Positions 8,128 to 18,347 are shown, counted from the stretch's first letter. The stretch: DNA of 64,000 nt from Pseudomonas huaxiensis (GCF_003231275.1 NZ_QKVL01000001.1:496001-560000); one strand, 5' to 3'. Notes: a model not told the origin generated them from the sequence alone. Numbers and translations are program-made.

Positions 8128-10344
8128 TCAAGCTGCGTCATCGGTGGCCACCTGACGGAAATCTTCAACCAGGTCTTCGGGCAACGCAGATTTCAGTTCC
8201 TGATAGCCCGGAGCTTCCCACCAGTCGCTTGAGGACGCCGCCGAACGTCGCATGCCTGCGGCCAGGCCCTGCAGATTGCCGGGCATGACCTCGTCGGGGT
8301 CGTTCGCGGGAAGCGGCATGCGGACCTTCCAGAGGTTCCCACCCTCAATGAGCGCGAAGGCCTGCCCCTTGGGAAGCCCGACCACGTGGGCGGGCTCAAT
8401 CATCGGCACGCTCGCCAGCTGCACTTGGTCATGTGAGCTCGAGGTGAATGCTGTTTTCCCGTTGACCGAGTCGTTCGCACTGCTCGCCGGGGTGCTGTTG
8501 TAAATCTGCACATTGGGCAGCTGGTTGGTCAGCAGCTCGGCGGTTGCAGTTTCACGGACGCGCAACATGAACAGGTTGTTGAAGTTACCGATCACCTGGC
8601 CGGCCTTGGCTTTAGAGCCAATCTTCGCCTCGATGTCGCTCATGGTCTGGGTGTAGGCAGTGACCTGCATGCCCGCGCCGCCGGCTTTGTTCACCATGGG
8701 GATGAACTCGTCCCCGATCAGTTCGTTGAACTCGTCAGCGTGGAGGTTGATGCGAACCTTGCCACCGGCCATATGGCCCGGCAGACCATCATCGATGCCA
8801 TGCTTGTAAATGTGGCCGGCGACGGAGACCAGGTCGCTGAACATCGAGTTGCCCACCGCCGCAGCGACCTCAGTGTCGGACAGCGCATCGAGGCCGATGT
8901 ATACGACCGCGCGTTTCCGAATCACTTGCATCCAGTCGAAAATCGGTCGCTGGTCAGCGAGATCCAGGTAGTCGGGCGCGAGTAGCTCAGCGATACGACC
9001 AGTGGTGAGTTTCTCCAGGAGCGGCAGCAGGGATGCGACGATCTTGTCGAAGTAGGTCTTGTCGTAGCGCACGGCACTTCGCAGGCCATCCATGACGGAG
9101 TCGTTGATGCGTTTCTGGGTCAAGTACATGTCGATCGCCACGACGCGCAGCGGACGGTCCTTCATGGCGAATGACAGGTTCTTCCGATCGATCTTGCCTT
9201 CAACTTCAACGATGGCTTGCCAGGCCTTCGGATCATGTTCTGCGAAGTACTTCTGGGCGTATTCGATGAATAGCTCGTCGATGTTGATGACGTGCCGGCG
9301 GATCTGTTCGTAGTCAGGACGGCGGCCGAGGGCGACCAACGACTGCGCGATGATGTTGACGAATCGCCAGGCGAACTCCCGGAACGCAGCAGAGTTGCCT
9401 TCGCCGGAGAGCTGGCCAGCGATACGGGTGGCGACCTCGCTGATCCGACCAAAGCGGCCGATGGCGTTGTAGCGCGCGGAAATGTCCGGCCAGCCCAGGT
9501 GGAACACATAAAACTCGTCGAGGCGTCCGGCGCGCTTGCATTCGATGTACATGCGCTTGAGCAGATCCGCATCACCTTTCGGGTCGAAGACGATCACAAC
9601 CTCGTGGTCAGCCTGTGCCTCTGCACGCCGGCGCCGGCTCCAGCGATGGGAAGTTTGGCTCCGGCGCCCCATACGGACTCGCGGCCCGCGTCGATGCGTT
9701 CGGCGAATGTCCTGCGTGATGAAGACCTCAGCCAGACGAGTCTTGCCTACCCGTGTGGTTCCCAGCACCAATGTGTGGCCCACGCGCTCACCGAGAGGCA
9801 GGCTAACGTTCTGCTCATCAGGCTCGATTCCATGCAGCCTGGGCAGGCCACCCACGGGTGGCAGCGGCCTGGCGGGGTTCCAGTTGGAGTCCCAGCCAGT
9901 GACTTTGGTGATTAGCTTCAGTGGAAAGGGGGCGAACTCCAAACGTTCTTCCAGCCAGCGCGCACGCATATAGAGGTTCGTCGGCTCGACGTAGGCCGCG
10001 AACTGGGGAAGGTAGGTGTCGGCCAGGCGTTGCGTGTGCTTCTGTGTCCACCGGAATCCACGACCGATGAACAGGCGCTCGTTGCTGATCGGCATTTCAG
10101 CGCTGGTCATAGTGTAGTGGGGAAGCCGCCGTAAATTCGCCTGGTAGCGTAGGACCCTCCGCGCCTGCAGGAGCCGAATGGTGCCCAGGTAGATAAAGCC
10201 CAGGGCGGCGACAATCCCGAACAGCGGTGTCAGGGCAAAAGCCCAGGGTGCGCCAATGCAGAGTGCAGCCGCTACATAGCAGACGGCAGTGGTGAATAGT
10301 TCTACCGGGGGGCGGAGCAGAGATTCAAGGGTATATGTCGCCAT
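8128..10344 (-). CDS. traD: TraD-type coupling protein (TIGR03743-like)
   Basis: The 738-residue protein has N-terminal membrane helices at about residues 20-65, a Walker A box LGTTRVGKTRL at about 185-195 and a Walker B-type strand VVIVFDPKGD at about 250. It belongs to the TraD/TraG coupling ATPases, which dock the relaxase-DNA complex on the secretion channel and pump DNA. Between the two motifs lies a basic arginine-rich stretch (about 215-240). The preceding small gene ends 1 base before its start. Confidence 0.9.
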   Translation of the reverse strand: MATYTLESLLRPPVELFTTAVCYVAAALCIGAPWAFALTPLFGIVAALGFIYLGTIRLLQARRVLRYQANLRRLPHYTMTSAEMPISNERLFIGRGFRWTQKHTQRLADTYLPQFAAYVEPTNLYMRARWLEERLEFAPFPLKLITKVTGWDSNWNPARPLPPVGGLPRLHGIEPDEQNVSLPLGERVGHTLVLGTTRVGKTRLAEVFITQDIRRTHRRGPRVRMGRRSQTSHRWSRRRRAEAQADHEVVIVFDPKGDADLLKRMYIECKRAGRLDEFYVFHLGWPDISARYNAIGRFGRISEVATRIAGQLSGEGNSAAFREFAWRFVNIIAQSLVALGRRPDYEQIRRHVINIDELFIEYAQKYFAEHDPKAWQAIVEVEGKIDRKNLSFAMKDRPLRVVAIDMYLTQKRINDSVMDGLRSAVRYDKTYFDKIVASLLPLLEKLTTGRIAELLAPDYLDLADQRPIFDWMQVIRKRAVVYIGLDALSDTEVAAAVGNSMFSDLVSVAGHIYKHGIDDGLPGHMAGGKVRINLHADEFNELIGDEFIPMVNKAGGAGMQVTAYTQTMSDIEAKIGSKAKAGQVIGNFNNLFMLRVRETATAELLTNQLPNVQIYNSTPASSANDSVNGKTAFTSSSHDQVQLASVPMIEPAHVVGLPKGQAFALIEGGNLWKVRMPLPANDPDEVMPGNLQGLAAGMRRSAASSSDWWEAPGYQELKSALPEDLVEDFRQVATDDAA

Positions 10345-10345
10345 C

Positions 10346-10606
10346 TCACGTCCTCGAGGTGTAGGTCAGGGCGTCGGCTTCAGCGCGTGCTGCCTCGACC
10401 TGGTCCGGAGTCAGCCGTTCGGCCAGGCGCTGGGCGAATGCGTGTTCGTTGAACTCGGAGATCCCGGTTAAGCGCGCACCGTAGAGCTCGCTCACGTGGC
10501 GGACCTGCTCGATCATTTGCTCGCGGCCGGGTCGGTGCAGGGGATGGCTGATGATCAGCGTGAACACCGGCGAAACAGGTCGTGTTGGGCGCATACCGGG
10601 TCTCAC
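10346..10606 (-). CDS. Hypothetical small ICE protein upstream of traD
   Basis: The protein has 86 residues, is soluble and mostly helical in the second half (QMIEQVRHVSELYGARLTGI). It starts with GTG at 10606 in a GTGA overlap with the upstream TIGR03765-like gene and ends next to traD, so it is clearly part of the operon. No domain is recognised. Its place, one gene ahead of traD, suggests a transfer accessory role. Confidence 0.65.
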   Translation of the reverse strand: MRPGMRPTRPVSPVFTLIISHPLHRPGREQMIEQVRHVSELYGARLTGISEFNEHAFAQRLAERLTPDQVEAARAEADALTYTSRT

Positions 10607-11133
10607 TGCTGAAGGGTTGTGGCTGTGATCAGCACCGGGTAGTGCTGCAGCCCCAAGCGACCAGCAATATCGCTGGCAGGAACGGGCATCACTTGCAACC
10701 CGGGAGCCCAGCGGCGGATCTCTTGCAGTCGTGCTGCGTTGCCGACATTCACGGCGAGCCCCACTGCCTGCAGGCCTTGAAGTGCCGGCAATTTCTGCTT
10801 GAGCCAGGCCTGCGACATTTGATCATCCCCGACGATGAACATCGGCTGCAGACCAGCTGCATTGATGACCCGTCCCTGTACTGGGCCCGGACTCAGTTCT
10901 GGAGTCAACACCGGGAACGCCCCACCAGCCCGGACACCAGTCACAACCGGGGGAGCGTGCGCAGGCTCGGGGTCAATGTCCTGGTAGTAGGGCAATGCGG
11001 ATGCTCCGCCGCGGTCCTCCACTACTGTGAGCACAGCTTGCTGGTCAGCACTGGTGGGTAGGGCCAGGCTGCTCACTATCGCGAACGCCAGGGCTTGCAA
11101 GACGTGTGACCGCCAAGCGTGGGGATATGTCAT
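10603..11133 (-). CDS. Exported ICE conjugation protein (TIGR03765-like)
   Basis: This is a 176-residue protein with a signal peptide ending near residue 29 (SSLALPTSA) and a periplasmic alpha/beta domain. It lies between the lytic transglycosylase and traD genes, as TIGR03765 proteins do. The molecular role is not known. Start and stop both overlap neighbouring genes by 4 bases. Confidence 0.8.
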   Translation of the reverse strand: MTYPHAWRSHVLQALAFAIVSSLALPTSADQQAVLTVVEDRGGASALPYYQDIDPEPAHAPPVVTGVRAGGAFPVLTPELSPGPVQGRVINAAGLQPMFIVGDDQMSQAWLKQKLPALQGLQAVGLAVNVGNAARLQEIRRWAPGLQVMPVPASDIAGRLGLQHYPVLITATTLQQ

Positions 11134-11690
11134 GGGGTCCGTACCTCGAAATTGATGCCGGTGACCCGGCTGAGATGTTTCGCGAAGTAGCCACGGTACT
11201 TTGCCGCCGGCGCGCCGCCGGCCGGGCGGTGATACCGCCCGGCAGCATCGATCCAGGTTCCCCCCTTGGCCTTTTGCTCAGCCAGGATCTGGGCGGTCAC
11301 CGCCAAGTTCTTGTAGGGGTCCAGGCCTTCGCAGGGAAAGCTGTAGCGATGCCCGTTCGAGCGAATATTGGTTTGCCCCAGTCCCACGTCGACTCGAGCG
11401 GGCCCAGCGATCGCAATTGCGACCAACAGCGCTCGGCAAGCATCTGCGCGGGTGGCGAAGCGATAGCCGGTGCCCGCGACATTCAACGTCCACGGCCAGG
11501 GCACAAGCTGACCCCGAAGGCGGGTGCCGCTCTCCTGCAGCGCCACGGAATAGAGCACGACCGGTGGAACCCCGTGCCTGATGGCGATCGCCTTGTAAGC
11601 TGGTGGCGGATCTTCCACGCCCCACGCATTGCCGGCGAACAGTAGCACCGGCAGCAGGCAGAGCTGCCACCAACTCATTGACGGCGCCAT
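11130..11690 (-). CDS. Lytic transglycosylase of the transfer apparatus
   Basis: The 186-residue protein has a signal peptide (LLPVLLFAGNAWG) and the SLT fold signature: a catalytic glutamate in ALQESGTRL, then VGLGQTNI and a later aromatic-rich segment RYHRPAG. It should cut peptidoglycan locally so the transfer channel can pass the cell wall. The ATG at 11690 has an AGGTGA box; a longer in-frame start at 11750 lies inside the upstream gene. The 16-base overlap with that gene fits coupling. Confidence 0.85.
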   Translation of the reverse strand: MAPSMSWWQLCLLPVLLFAGNAWGVEDPPPAYKAIAIRHGVPPVVLYSVALQESGTRLRGQLVPWPWTLNVAGTGYRFATRADACRALLVAIAIAGPARVDVGLGQTNIRSNGHRYSFPCEGLDPYKNLAVTAQILAEQKAKGGTWIDAAGRYHRPAGGAPAAKYRGYFAKHLSRVTGINFEVRTP

Positions 11691-12433
11691 GATCCGTTCA
11701 CCTGCGTCACGGCCGCTGGCAGCGAGCCGCCGAGACCGAGGCGAATCCAACGACCCTGGTCATGATTGAGTGTGATCAGTCGGCTTTTAACGCTGGACGG
11801 GTCAACACCCGCGAGGATTGCCCAGCGGCGAATACGTTCATCGTCGTTCTGGCTGCCGACGAAATAGAGGTCAAACGGCGTCTGGGACGCCTGCAGGCGT
11901 TTGACCTGGTCGATGCAGGGCAGGCAGTCGTCTTTGACGAAGAGTGCCATTCGCCCGTTACCTTCCAGAGCTGGGCCGCTCCCGGACCCGGACCGGGCCG
12001 AAGGGGAGGCCGAAATCTCAATGGCATTGATGCCCGGGAACAGACGCTGGTACGCCTCATCGTAGGCTCGCTGGTAGGCGAGCTCCCTGTCGACTCGTTG
12101 ACGCTCTGCCTGAACCTGGAGCTCGGCAAACCGGCGCCGCTCACTATCCGATCGAGCTTCGATTCCGAGTGCAGTTAGCGGGTCAAGCCCCGGCGAATAC
12201 ACCCCCCGAGGCCCTTGCATCACCTCTTGATATCGCTCGTATTCCTTGGAGGTCAGGCCCCACTCCTGCGCTGCTTTATCATGAAGCTTGTCCTGCGACA
12301 GGATGCTTTCGCTGGTGAGCTGTTGAACACTGGGGGCGCCTCCTCCTACAGCGGAAGGAAGCGGCGCGGCCTCAATGCCCGCAGCAGTAAATGCGCAGGC
12401 GCAGGCGACGGCTCGAACGATCGGTAGATTCAT
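11675..12433 (-). CDS. Thioredoxin-like ICE conjugation protein (TIGR03759-like)
   Basis: This is a 252-residue exported protein with a signal peptide to about residue 22, a glutamine/arginine-rich helical middle and a C-terminal domain carrying CLPC in FVKDDCLPCIDQVKRL. That is a CxxC redox motif in a thioredoxin-like context, so it may form or isomerise disulfides in the transfer proteins. Position before the transglycosylase gene matches TIGR03759. The redox role is inferred from the motif. Confidence 0.8.
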   Translation of the reverse strand: MNLPIVRAVACACAFTAAGIEAAPLPSAVGGGAPSVQQLTSESILSQDKLHDKAAQEWGLTSKEYERYQEVMQGPRGVYSPGLDPLTALGIEARSDSERRRFAELQVQAERQRVDRELAYQRAYDEAYQRLFPGINAIEISASPSARSGSGSGPALEGNGRMALFVKDDCLPCIDQVKRLQASQTPFDLYFVGSQNDDERIRRWAILAGVDPSSVKSRLITLNHDQGRWIRLGLGGSLPAAVTQVNGSWRRQ

Positions 12434-12443
12434 GATGCTTTTC

Positions 12444-13142
12444 TCATGGCTGGATGCTCAGGGTTCGGGTTGTGCCGCCGGCGTCGAAGGTTGCAGTTCG
12501 TTCATCTACAGCCTTGAGTCGCCAGGTGCTGCCACTGACCACTTCGCCTGGCCGAAGCAGGTAGATCTGGCTCAGTCGCGTGCTACCGGTGGGGGCAACA
12601 GATAGAAAGCGCTCGCCGCCCCGGTATTCGAGACCGACCATCTGAAATGGCGGAGGCTCTTGCGGCATGGGCGTGGCTTTAACCGGTGCGGGCTTCGCCT
12701 TCGGTTTGGAAGTGGAGGCTTTAGGAGCTGGTGCAGTTGCCTGGGCCTGTGGCCTGCTCATTTTCTGCAGTTTGCCGTCAAGTGACTCAAGGTCGGCTTT
12801 CAGTACCAGGAGATCCCCCGCAGTCGCGGATGAGCGAGTGGCTTCAACTGCAGCTTCGTGGGCCTGCTTTGCCGTGGCTTGCACTGCATCGATCCGGCTC
12901 GAGAGTGTTTGCTGGCTAACACGGAAGTCTTCCATCGTGACCAGGGGTTTGCCTGACACAGTGTCGAGACGATCGTCGATCGTGCTCACCCTGCTCTGGA
13001 GTGCGTCGATGGAAATTTTCTCTGCTGCTCCGTTCACAGCGCGAGACAGGGTCGACAGCTGGTATTGCTGGAACGCGATGATGCCGCCCAGGATGAGCAA
13101 TCCTGCGGCGATGGGCAGATATTTTCGGATCGGCAGTTTCAT
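12444..13142 (-). CDS. Inner-membrane coiled-coil protein with PilP/GspC-like C-terminus
   Basis: The 232-residue protein starts at the ATG at 13142 (AGAGG box). It has one N-terminal membrane helix (residues 7-27), a long coiled coil (30-115), an Ala/Pro/Lys-rich linker (120-155) and a compact beta-rich C-terminal domain ending in TRTLSIQP. That layout resembles PilP/GspC proteins that join an inner-membrane complex to a secretin. It occupies the operon position where related ICEs have a PilL-type gene. I cannot name its family. Confidence 0.7.
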   Translation of the reverse strand: MKLPIRKYLPIAAGLLILGGIIAFQQYQLSTLSRAVNGAAEKISIDALQSRVSTIDDRLDTVSGKPLVTMEDFRVSQQTLSSRIDAVQATAKQAHEAAVEATRSSATAGDLLVLKADLESLDGKLQKMSRPQAQATAPAPKASTSKPKAKPAPVKATPMPQEPPPFQMVGLEYRGGERFLSVAPTGSTRLSQIYLLRPGEVVSGSTWRLKAVDERTATFDAGGTTRTLSIQP

Positions 13143-13191
13143 GGGTGTCCTCTCGAAGCCGAGTACACCCTCGCGCAACCATGGTCCTGTT

Positions 13192-13518
13192 TCAGCAGAA
13201 AATACTTAGTCCGCCGGCGTGGAATTTCTTGATTGATGCCGAAGGGGTAACCCTTTGCTGGCGAGCGCCGGGACTGAAAAGCCACTCTTGCAGTCCAACT
13301 CGCTCTTCGACCTTCATACGTTCAGAACGAGCGTGCTGGACAAACAGCTTCTTGGGCTGACCGCCATTGAGTGAACGCCTCGAATGTTTAGCACCAGCCA
13401 TCTGTGGGGCACACTGGATTCCCTTTCCAGCAGGCAAGAAAAAAGGTTCTTCACTGAATCCCAGGAAAACAGAAACATAAACGCCGATTTTTTGGATGAT
13501 GTTCGTACAAGCAACCAT
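13192..13518 (-). CDS. Possible small protein, weakly supported
   Basis: The frame encodes 108 residues in which the second half (MAGAKHSRRSLNGG through the C-terminus) looks protein-like and basic. No ribosome site supports the ATG at 13518, and an internal ATG near residue 41 is equally possible. If real it would lie upstream of the first transfer gene on the same strand. No family recognised. Confidence 0.3.
   Translation of the reverse strand: MVACTNIIQKIGVYVSVFLGFSEEPFFLPAGKGIQCAPQMAGAKHSRRSLNGGQPKKLFVQHARSERMKVEERVGLQEWLFSPGARQQRVTPSASIKKFHAGGLSIFC
13196..13207 (-). promoter_or_regulatory. TAAGTATTTTCT motif upstream of the transfer operon
   Basis: It lies 54-65 bases before the start of the first firmly supported transfer gene and matches the motif at 5129-5140 in front of the second half of the operon. 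It may be a shared promoter element or regulator site. Confidence 0.25.
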
Positions 13519-13690
13519 ATCTACAAGCCGGCGTTCTTGTGCACGTTCTTAATACGTTTCTGCCCTTTTGGGAGAGGACTATTTCCGTCATTGCGATCTT
13601 AGATCTGACGGCGATGATGATCGACCTGATCCATCAGCTCACCAAATTTTCACCTGCAGCGCCTTCCACAAGCCCAGCACTATCATTCAC

Positions 13691-13810
13691 GAGCACTGTC
13701 AGCGCTCAATCCGTGACCTACCTATCCAGGGTCACTCGGTGAGGCAGCATTGCCAACGCCGGCGCGTTGAGTGCAAGGAGTGCGGCAAGCGAACGGAGTC
13801 TGTCCATTGA
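13691..13810 (+). pseudogene. ISL3-family transposase N-terminal remnant
   Basis: About 40 codons encode CQRSIRDLPIQGHSV, then QRRRVECKECGKRTESVH and a stop. The order 'R.IRDLPI.G..V.....RRR..C..C' is that of the zinc-finger start of ISL3-type transposases. The catalytic DDE part is absent and no terminal inverted repeats were found, so this is a decayed scrap at the border between the transfer operon and the signalling cargo. Confidence 0.4.
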
Positions 13811-14437
13811 CTTGAGCTCAATTAACGAATGACCAAACGCTTGGCGTAGGCTGTGTTCAGGCTTGCCAATGATTGCCTTGAGCGTCGCCGAGCTGTTCGG
13901 GTTACATTGAGATAGCTTGCGCTACAAGCTGCGATGAACGGTAACCAATCGTTCATCGAGAAGCTCGGTGACGATCCATGGATTTACCAAATCTCAGATT
14001 TTAAACATACGTTCCGAGGTGAGGCGGGGCGATAGCGCACCCATATTTCTGCCACCAAGCAAACCCACTGGGCGCGTAATCAAAGGTGCCTATCTGCTCT
14101 CTGGCATAAAATTCATTGCGAGCGCTTGTCGAGCAAGTGGGAAATAAGCTTTGCAACAGGCGTGTGGTGATAGGAGCACGGTCACGTGATCAGCCTTCTC
14201 AACAAAGCCATCCTACCCTTGAATACTGATATTGCAGCAAAAATGCGTTAAATGTAAGTGGCGCTCGGTAGTTTTTTAAAAAGCGGTTGCGAGTTAAAAC
14301 GCTCGATCGAATAATGGGCGTATTTGGCTTCCGTTTTCTACGATGGGAATTTGACGGGTGGCAAAACTTAGCTTGACTATTTGTAAGGCGATAATTCTAG
14401 ATCAAGGCAAAAACTAAATCACTCATCGGTAATTCGT
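13811..14437. other. Gene-free stretch before the chemoreceptor
   Basis: About 630 bases, getting AT-richer toward the receptor gene. I see no coding frame with protein-like content and no strong stem-loop. It must hold the promoter for the plus-strand receptor gene, but no convincing -35/-10 pair stands out. Confidence 0.5.
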
Positions 14438-16018
14438 ATGTTTAAAGGCCCTCAGAACCGCACTAGGCAAGTCACACTGGTGGAGCAAACCTTTCCGGAT
14501 TCGCAACGGTTGATCTCGGCCACTGACCCCTCGGGAAAGATACTCTATTGCAATGACGAATTTGTCAGTATAAGCGGCTATTCTCGTGAGGAGCTCGTGG
14601 GCAGCCCACATAATTTGGTACGTCACCCAGATATGCCGGCTGCTGTTTTTGAGCTTATGTGGTATTACCTGAAAGCTGGTAAAAGCTGGATGGGTGTAGT
14701 GAAAAACCGTTGCAAAAACGGAGATTTTTATTGGGTCAGCGCTTACGTAACTCCAATTATGGAAGATGGCAGGTTGACAGGGTACGAGTCTGTCCGGGTC
14801 AAACCTACCCGTAAACAAGTAGAGCGCGCTGAACTGTTGTATGTTCGTTTACTAGCTGGGAAGTCGGCAATTCCGGCGTTGCGTGACTTAACTGTAAAAC
14901 TGCGCAAGCAGATGGTGCCCGCCACAGCTGGGATGGTCGCCTGCGGTGTGATTCTACTGTTGCCGAGCCTAGCAGCCCTGCCGCTGACATTTCTGTTATT
15001 TCTCTCCTCTGGCTGGTGGGTATATACCAGGCAGGAGAAAATTTTAAAGGCAATTATTGAAAGTGTCCCTCACGCTTTCAAAGACTCGTTGAGTTCTCTG
15101 ACTTATAGCGACAGGCCAGGCAGCCTTGGTCAGTTGGAGTTGATCTTGATCAGTGAGGATGCGCGCCTAAAAACCGCGCTCACTCGCCTGGATGATCTGG
15201 CTGGCCAAGTGGCCGAGGCGGCATCGCATGCCTCCTTGCTTTCAACCCAAATCGAACATGCGCTTGTAGAGCAGCGCGCCGAAACAGACATGACTGCTGC
15301 CGCTATGACAGAAATGGCCGCCTCCATTAACGAGGTTTCCGGGCATGTCCACCAAACTGCTACTGAAGCCGAAACAGCACATGTACTGGCTGTACAAGGT
15401 GATAAAGTTGCCGGGACTTCGCGTGAAGCAATTCAGCTTCTGGCAACTACGGTAACGAACATCAGCGATGCAGTAGACAATCTCGCGCGAGAGACCCAAC
15501 AAATCATGTCCGCCGCAGAGGTCATTCAGTCTATTGCGGATCAAACCAATCTACTCGCCCTCAACGCTGCGATAGAGGCCGCGCGTGCTGGCGAGCAGGG
15601 GCGCGGTTTTGCTGTAGTCGCTGATGAGGTGCGCGCCTTGGCAAGCAAAACTCGGGTATCCACACAAGAAATTCAGAGAGTGATTGAAACTCTGAAGAAA
15701 GGAACCGATCAGGCAGTCGATATCGCGAGGATCGGCACTCTGGAAGCTGACCATGGTGTGCAGCAGGTCATACAGGTTCAGGAGGCGCTGGAAGGTATTC
15801 GCGAAGCGGTTGGGCGCATTAGTGGCATGAGCCAACAGATGGCGGCGGCCTCAGAGGAGCAGGCTCATGTCGCAGAGGATATTGCACAACAGATCAACAA
15901 TGTTGCCGGCACCGTGGAGCAGACCGCGAAAAATTCTCATGCAGCAGTGATTCGGGCGAGCGAGCTTGAAACCACCTCGCGCGGTTTGCATGCATTGGTT
16001 GAGCGCTTCAATAGGTAA
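14438..16018 (+). CDS. Aer-like PAS chemoreceptor
   Basis: The 526-residue protein has a PAS domain at about 20-130 ([21 protein letters not shown], followed by VRHPDMP as in Aer), two close membrane helices at about 160-200, no evident periplasmic sensing domain, and a methyl-accepting signalling domain with the conserved hairpin tip [19 protein letters not shown] near residue 370. Aer-type receptors sense redox or oxygen through PAS-bound FAD and feed CheA. The ribosome site is weak. It is followed 27 bases later by a PAS-GGDEF-EAL gene with a very similar PAS domain. Confidence 0.85.
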   Translation: MFKGPQNRTRQVTLVEQTFPDSQRLISATDPSGKILYCNDEFVSISGYSREELVGSPHNLVRHPDMPAAVFELMWYYLKAGKSWMGVVKNRCKNGDFYWVSAYVTPIMEDGRLTGYESVRVKPTRKQVERAELLYVRLLAGKSAIPALRDLTVKLRKQMVPATAGMVACGVILLLPSLAALPLTFLLFLSSGWWVYTRQEKILKAIIESVPHAFKDSLSSLTYSDRPGSLGQLELILISEDARLKTALTRLDDLAGQVAEAASHASLLSTQIEHALVEQRAETDMTAAAMTEMAASINEVSGHVHQTATEAETAHVLAVQGDKVAGTSREAIQLLATTVTNISDAVDNLARETQQIMSAAEVIQSIADQTNLLALNAAIEAARAGEQGRGFAVVADEVRALASKTRVSTQEIQRVIETLKKGTDQAVDIARIGTLEADHGVQQVIQVQEALEGIREAVGRISGMSQQMAAASEEQAHVAEDIAQQINNVAGTVEQTAKNSHAAVIRASELETTSRGLHALVERFNR

Positions 16019-16045
16019 TGTCGTGAAAAATTATGGAATTTGCAG

Positions 16046-17725
16046 ATGAGTGAAGGATACCGTGCTGCTGTAGATGCGGCGGCTATTTTTTCAGAAACCG
16101 ACATGGAGGGAAATATTACATATGTCAATGATCATTTCTGCGCTATTTCCGGTTATAACGCGCATGAGCTCCTCGGGCAAAATCACCGGATTCTAAATTC
16201 TGGCATCCATCCGCCGGCGTTCTTTGCTGAGTTGTGGAGCACCATTTCACAAGGACAAGTCTGGAAAGGGGAGATTTGTAATATCCGTAAGGATGGTAGC
16301 CTCTATTGGGTCGACAGTACAATCGTCCCAACATTCGACAGTGTCGCCAAAGTTAAGAAGTATGTGTCCATTCGCTTTGACATTACCGAAAAGCGTAAGC
16401 TGATGGACGTACTGCAGTGGCGGGCCGATCATGATGTGTTGACGGGCCTGCCCAATAGATCCTTGCTGGATAAACGTTTCAAACAAGCTATCCGCACGGC
16501 GAATAAACGCGGGATTTTCCTTGCGGTGTGCGTGCTTGACCTTGATGGATTCAAGATTATCAACGATCGATATGGTCACGCTACAGGTGACCGGTTGCTA
16601 ATAGAAGTAAGTAAACGGCTAAAGAAAGGTATTTTGGGTGACGACACTGTAGCGCGTTTGGGGGGGGATGAATTTGTACTCCTTTTGCACCTGTCGAGTA
16701 CCTGTGAGTTAGAGTCGGTGATGCACAAGATTCTGCAGGATATTTCCTCGGTCTATACTATTGACGGTGTCGAACTGGAGATTTCCGCCAGTATTGGTGT
16801 TACCCTCTACCCCAAAGACGATGTCGGCAGCGATTTGCTTCTCCTTCATGCAGATCAAGCGATGTACAGGGCTAAATTGAGGGGAAGGAACTGTTTTCAT
16901 ATATTTAATTTGTTGCTGGACAGTGAGCGCCGCACTGCCTTTGAAACGGTGGTCGAAGTTGGCAAGGCACTCCGCAATAACGAATTCCGGCTGTATTATC
17001 AACCCAAAATCGACTTCAATACCGGAAAGACTATTGGATTCGAGGCGTTGCTGCGATGGTTGCATCCCCAAGATGGAGTTATCTCCCCTCAGAACTTTAT
17101 CCCGTTTATTGAAAATACTAATCTGATCGTGGATGTCGGCAATTGGGTTATGGAAGAAGCCCTGAGGCAAATCACGCAATGGCGCAAATCAGGCAAAGAC
17201 TGGTCGATTTCAGTAAATATTGGAGCTTTGCATTTCCAGCAAAAAGGTTTCGCTAAGAGATTAGAATGCTTGCTTGCCCAATACCCCGAGGCGCGGCCGG
17301 AACAGCTGGATATTGAGATTGTTGAATCTGTCTTGCTAGGCGATATGTCCTGTGCCGTCAGAAATATCAACGATTGCCAAGCCCTGGGTGTGACTTTCTC
17401 GTTGGACGATTTCGGTACAGGCTATTCATCACTTAGTTATCTCGAAAAGCTAGACACGCAGTCCATAAAAATTGATCAATCGTTTATACGTGGTATATTG
17501 AATGATAAGAAGAGTTTATTGCTGACCATCGCCATAATTGGTCTGGCGAAATCATTTAATCGCCAGGTTATAGCTGAAGGGGTCGAGACTATTGAGCAGG
17601 CAGATCTGTTAATGCGCCTAGGCTGTGATATTGCTCAAGGGTATGTTATCGCCAAGCCTATGCCAGCGGAACATGTCCTGCAGTGGGTTGATCAATTCGT
17701 AACAATCGGAGGCGAGCGGCACTGA
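16046..17725 (+). CDS. PAS-GGDEF-EAL cyclic-di-GMP enzyme
   Basis: The 559-residue soluble protein has a PAS domain (about 10-125), a GGDEF domain with an intact GGDEF active-site loop near residue 206, and an EAL domain with EALLRW near 332, DIEIVES, DDFGTGYSS and IAEGVET. Both diguanylate cyclase and phosphodiesterase motifs look intact, so it may make, cut or switch c-di-GMP under PAS control. The ATG at 16046 is preferred over a TTG 6 bases upstream. It likely forms an operon with the chemoreceptor, linking one signal to both chemotaxis and c-di-GMP. Confidence 0.88.
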   Translation: MSEGYRAAVDAAAIFSETDMEGNITYVNDHFCAISGYNAHELLGQNHRILNSGIHPPAFFAELWSTISQGQVWKGEICNIRKDGSLYWVDSTIVPTFDSVAKVKKYVSIRFDITEKRKLMDVLQWRADHDVLTGLPNRSLLDKRFKQAIRTANKRGIFLAVCVLDLDGFKIINDRYGHATGDRLLIEVSKRLKKGILGDDTVARLGGDEFVLLLHLSSTCELESVMHKILQDISSVYTIDGVELEISASIGVTLYPKDDVGSDLLLLHADQAMYRAKLRGRNCFHIFNLLLDSERRTAFETVVEVGKALRNNEFRLYYQPKIDFNTGKTIGFEALLRWLHPQDGVISPQNFIPFIENTNLIVDVGNWVMEEALRQITQWRKSGKDWSISVNIGALHFQQKGFAKRLECLLAQYPEARPEQLDIEIVESVLLGDMSCAVRNINDCQALGVTFSLDDFGTGYSSLSYLEKLDTQSIKIDQSFIRGILNDKKSLLLTIAIIGLAKSFNRQVIAEGVETIEQADLLMRLGCDIAQGYVIAKPMPAEHVLQWVDQFVTIGGERH

Positions 17726-18347
17726 CGCCAGGTTGGCTCAGTGACTGCTGCGGTTCGGGTCAGATCAGCTCTCCGCCTGAGCATCAAAACATCGGATAAG
17801 CTTTTATCTCGGATCCGTCGGTTCCACCAGCAGCCCCAAGTATGAACGAGCACCCCAATCTAGTCTGTGCTGTAGTGCCACTAGGCCTTCTCAGGGGCCT
17901 AGATCTGGCCTCAGACAGACTCCGCGAATTCAACTGGAAGGATTTGCGCCACGATTACCAGACCAGCTCACATGATTTTCTCGTACGACCTCGAGGGCGC
18001 TTGCTTTTGACCAGGAAACGGCTGACCTAATCGGGCAAGATGCAATCTCGAAATTAATCACAGTGAGTTACCACGTGGACAAGGTCACATGCCCGGTCGC
18101 GAAGACGGTCCAATCGACTAAAGCGGATTTCAGAGCGAGCGGGCGCGAATGGAGCGCTTTGTTTGAAAGCCGCATCGTCATAGGTGGTGGCTTGCCAATC
18201 TGTCCGTTTCGGGATACTCGCACCTAGGGGGCTGCGTCGGTTTACTCGTTGCCCAATCCAACCAACCCGCAATTGGGACGCTTCTCTTGCGGCCCGGATT
18301 GATACTTAACGTTCGGCTCAGAGCCATGTCGGTCTATAAAATCTAGC
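17726..18347. other. Gene-free stretch
   Basis: About 620 bases with short open frames on both strands but none with convincing protein character or ribosome sites. A 7-base inverted repeat (CTAGGCC, 8-base loop, GGCCTAG) near 17880-17901 could end transcription from the GGDEF-EAL gene but lacks a T run. It may be decayed cargo. Confidence 0.4.

Noticed and set aside
5319..13216. Possible dispersed repeat of type CAGCA-AAAAC-TTA...CGCCGGCG at about 5323 and 13194
   Set aside because: The similarity is short and interrupted; only the AAATACTTA core near the two sub-operon starts was kept as a low-confidence motif.
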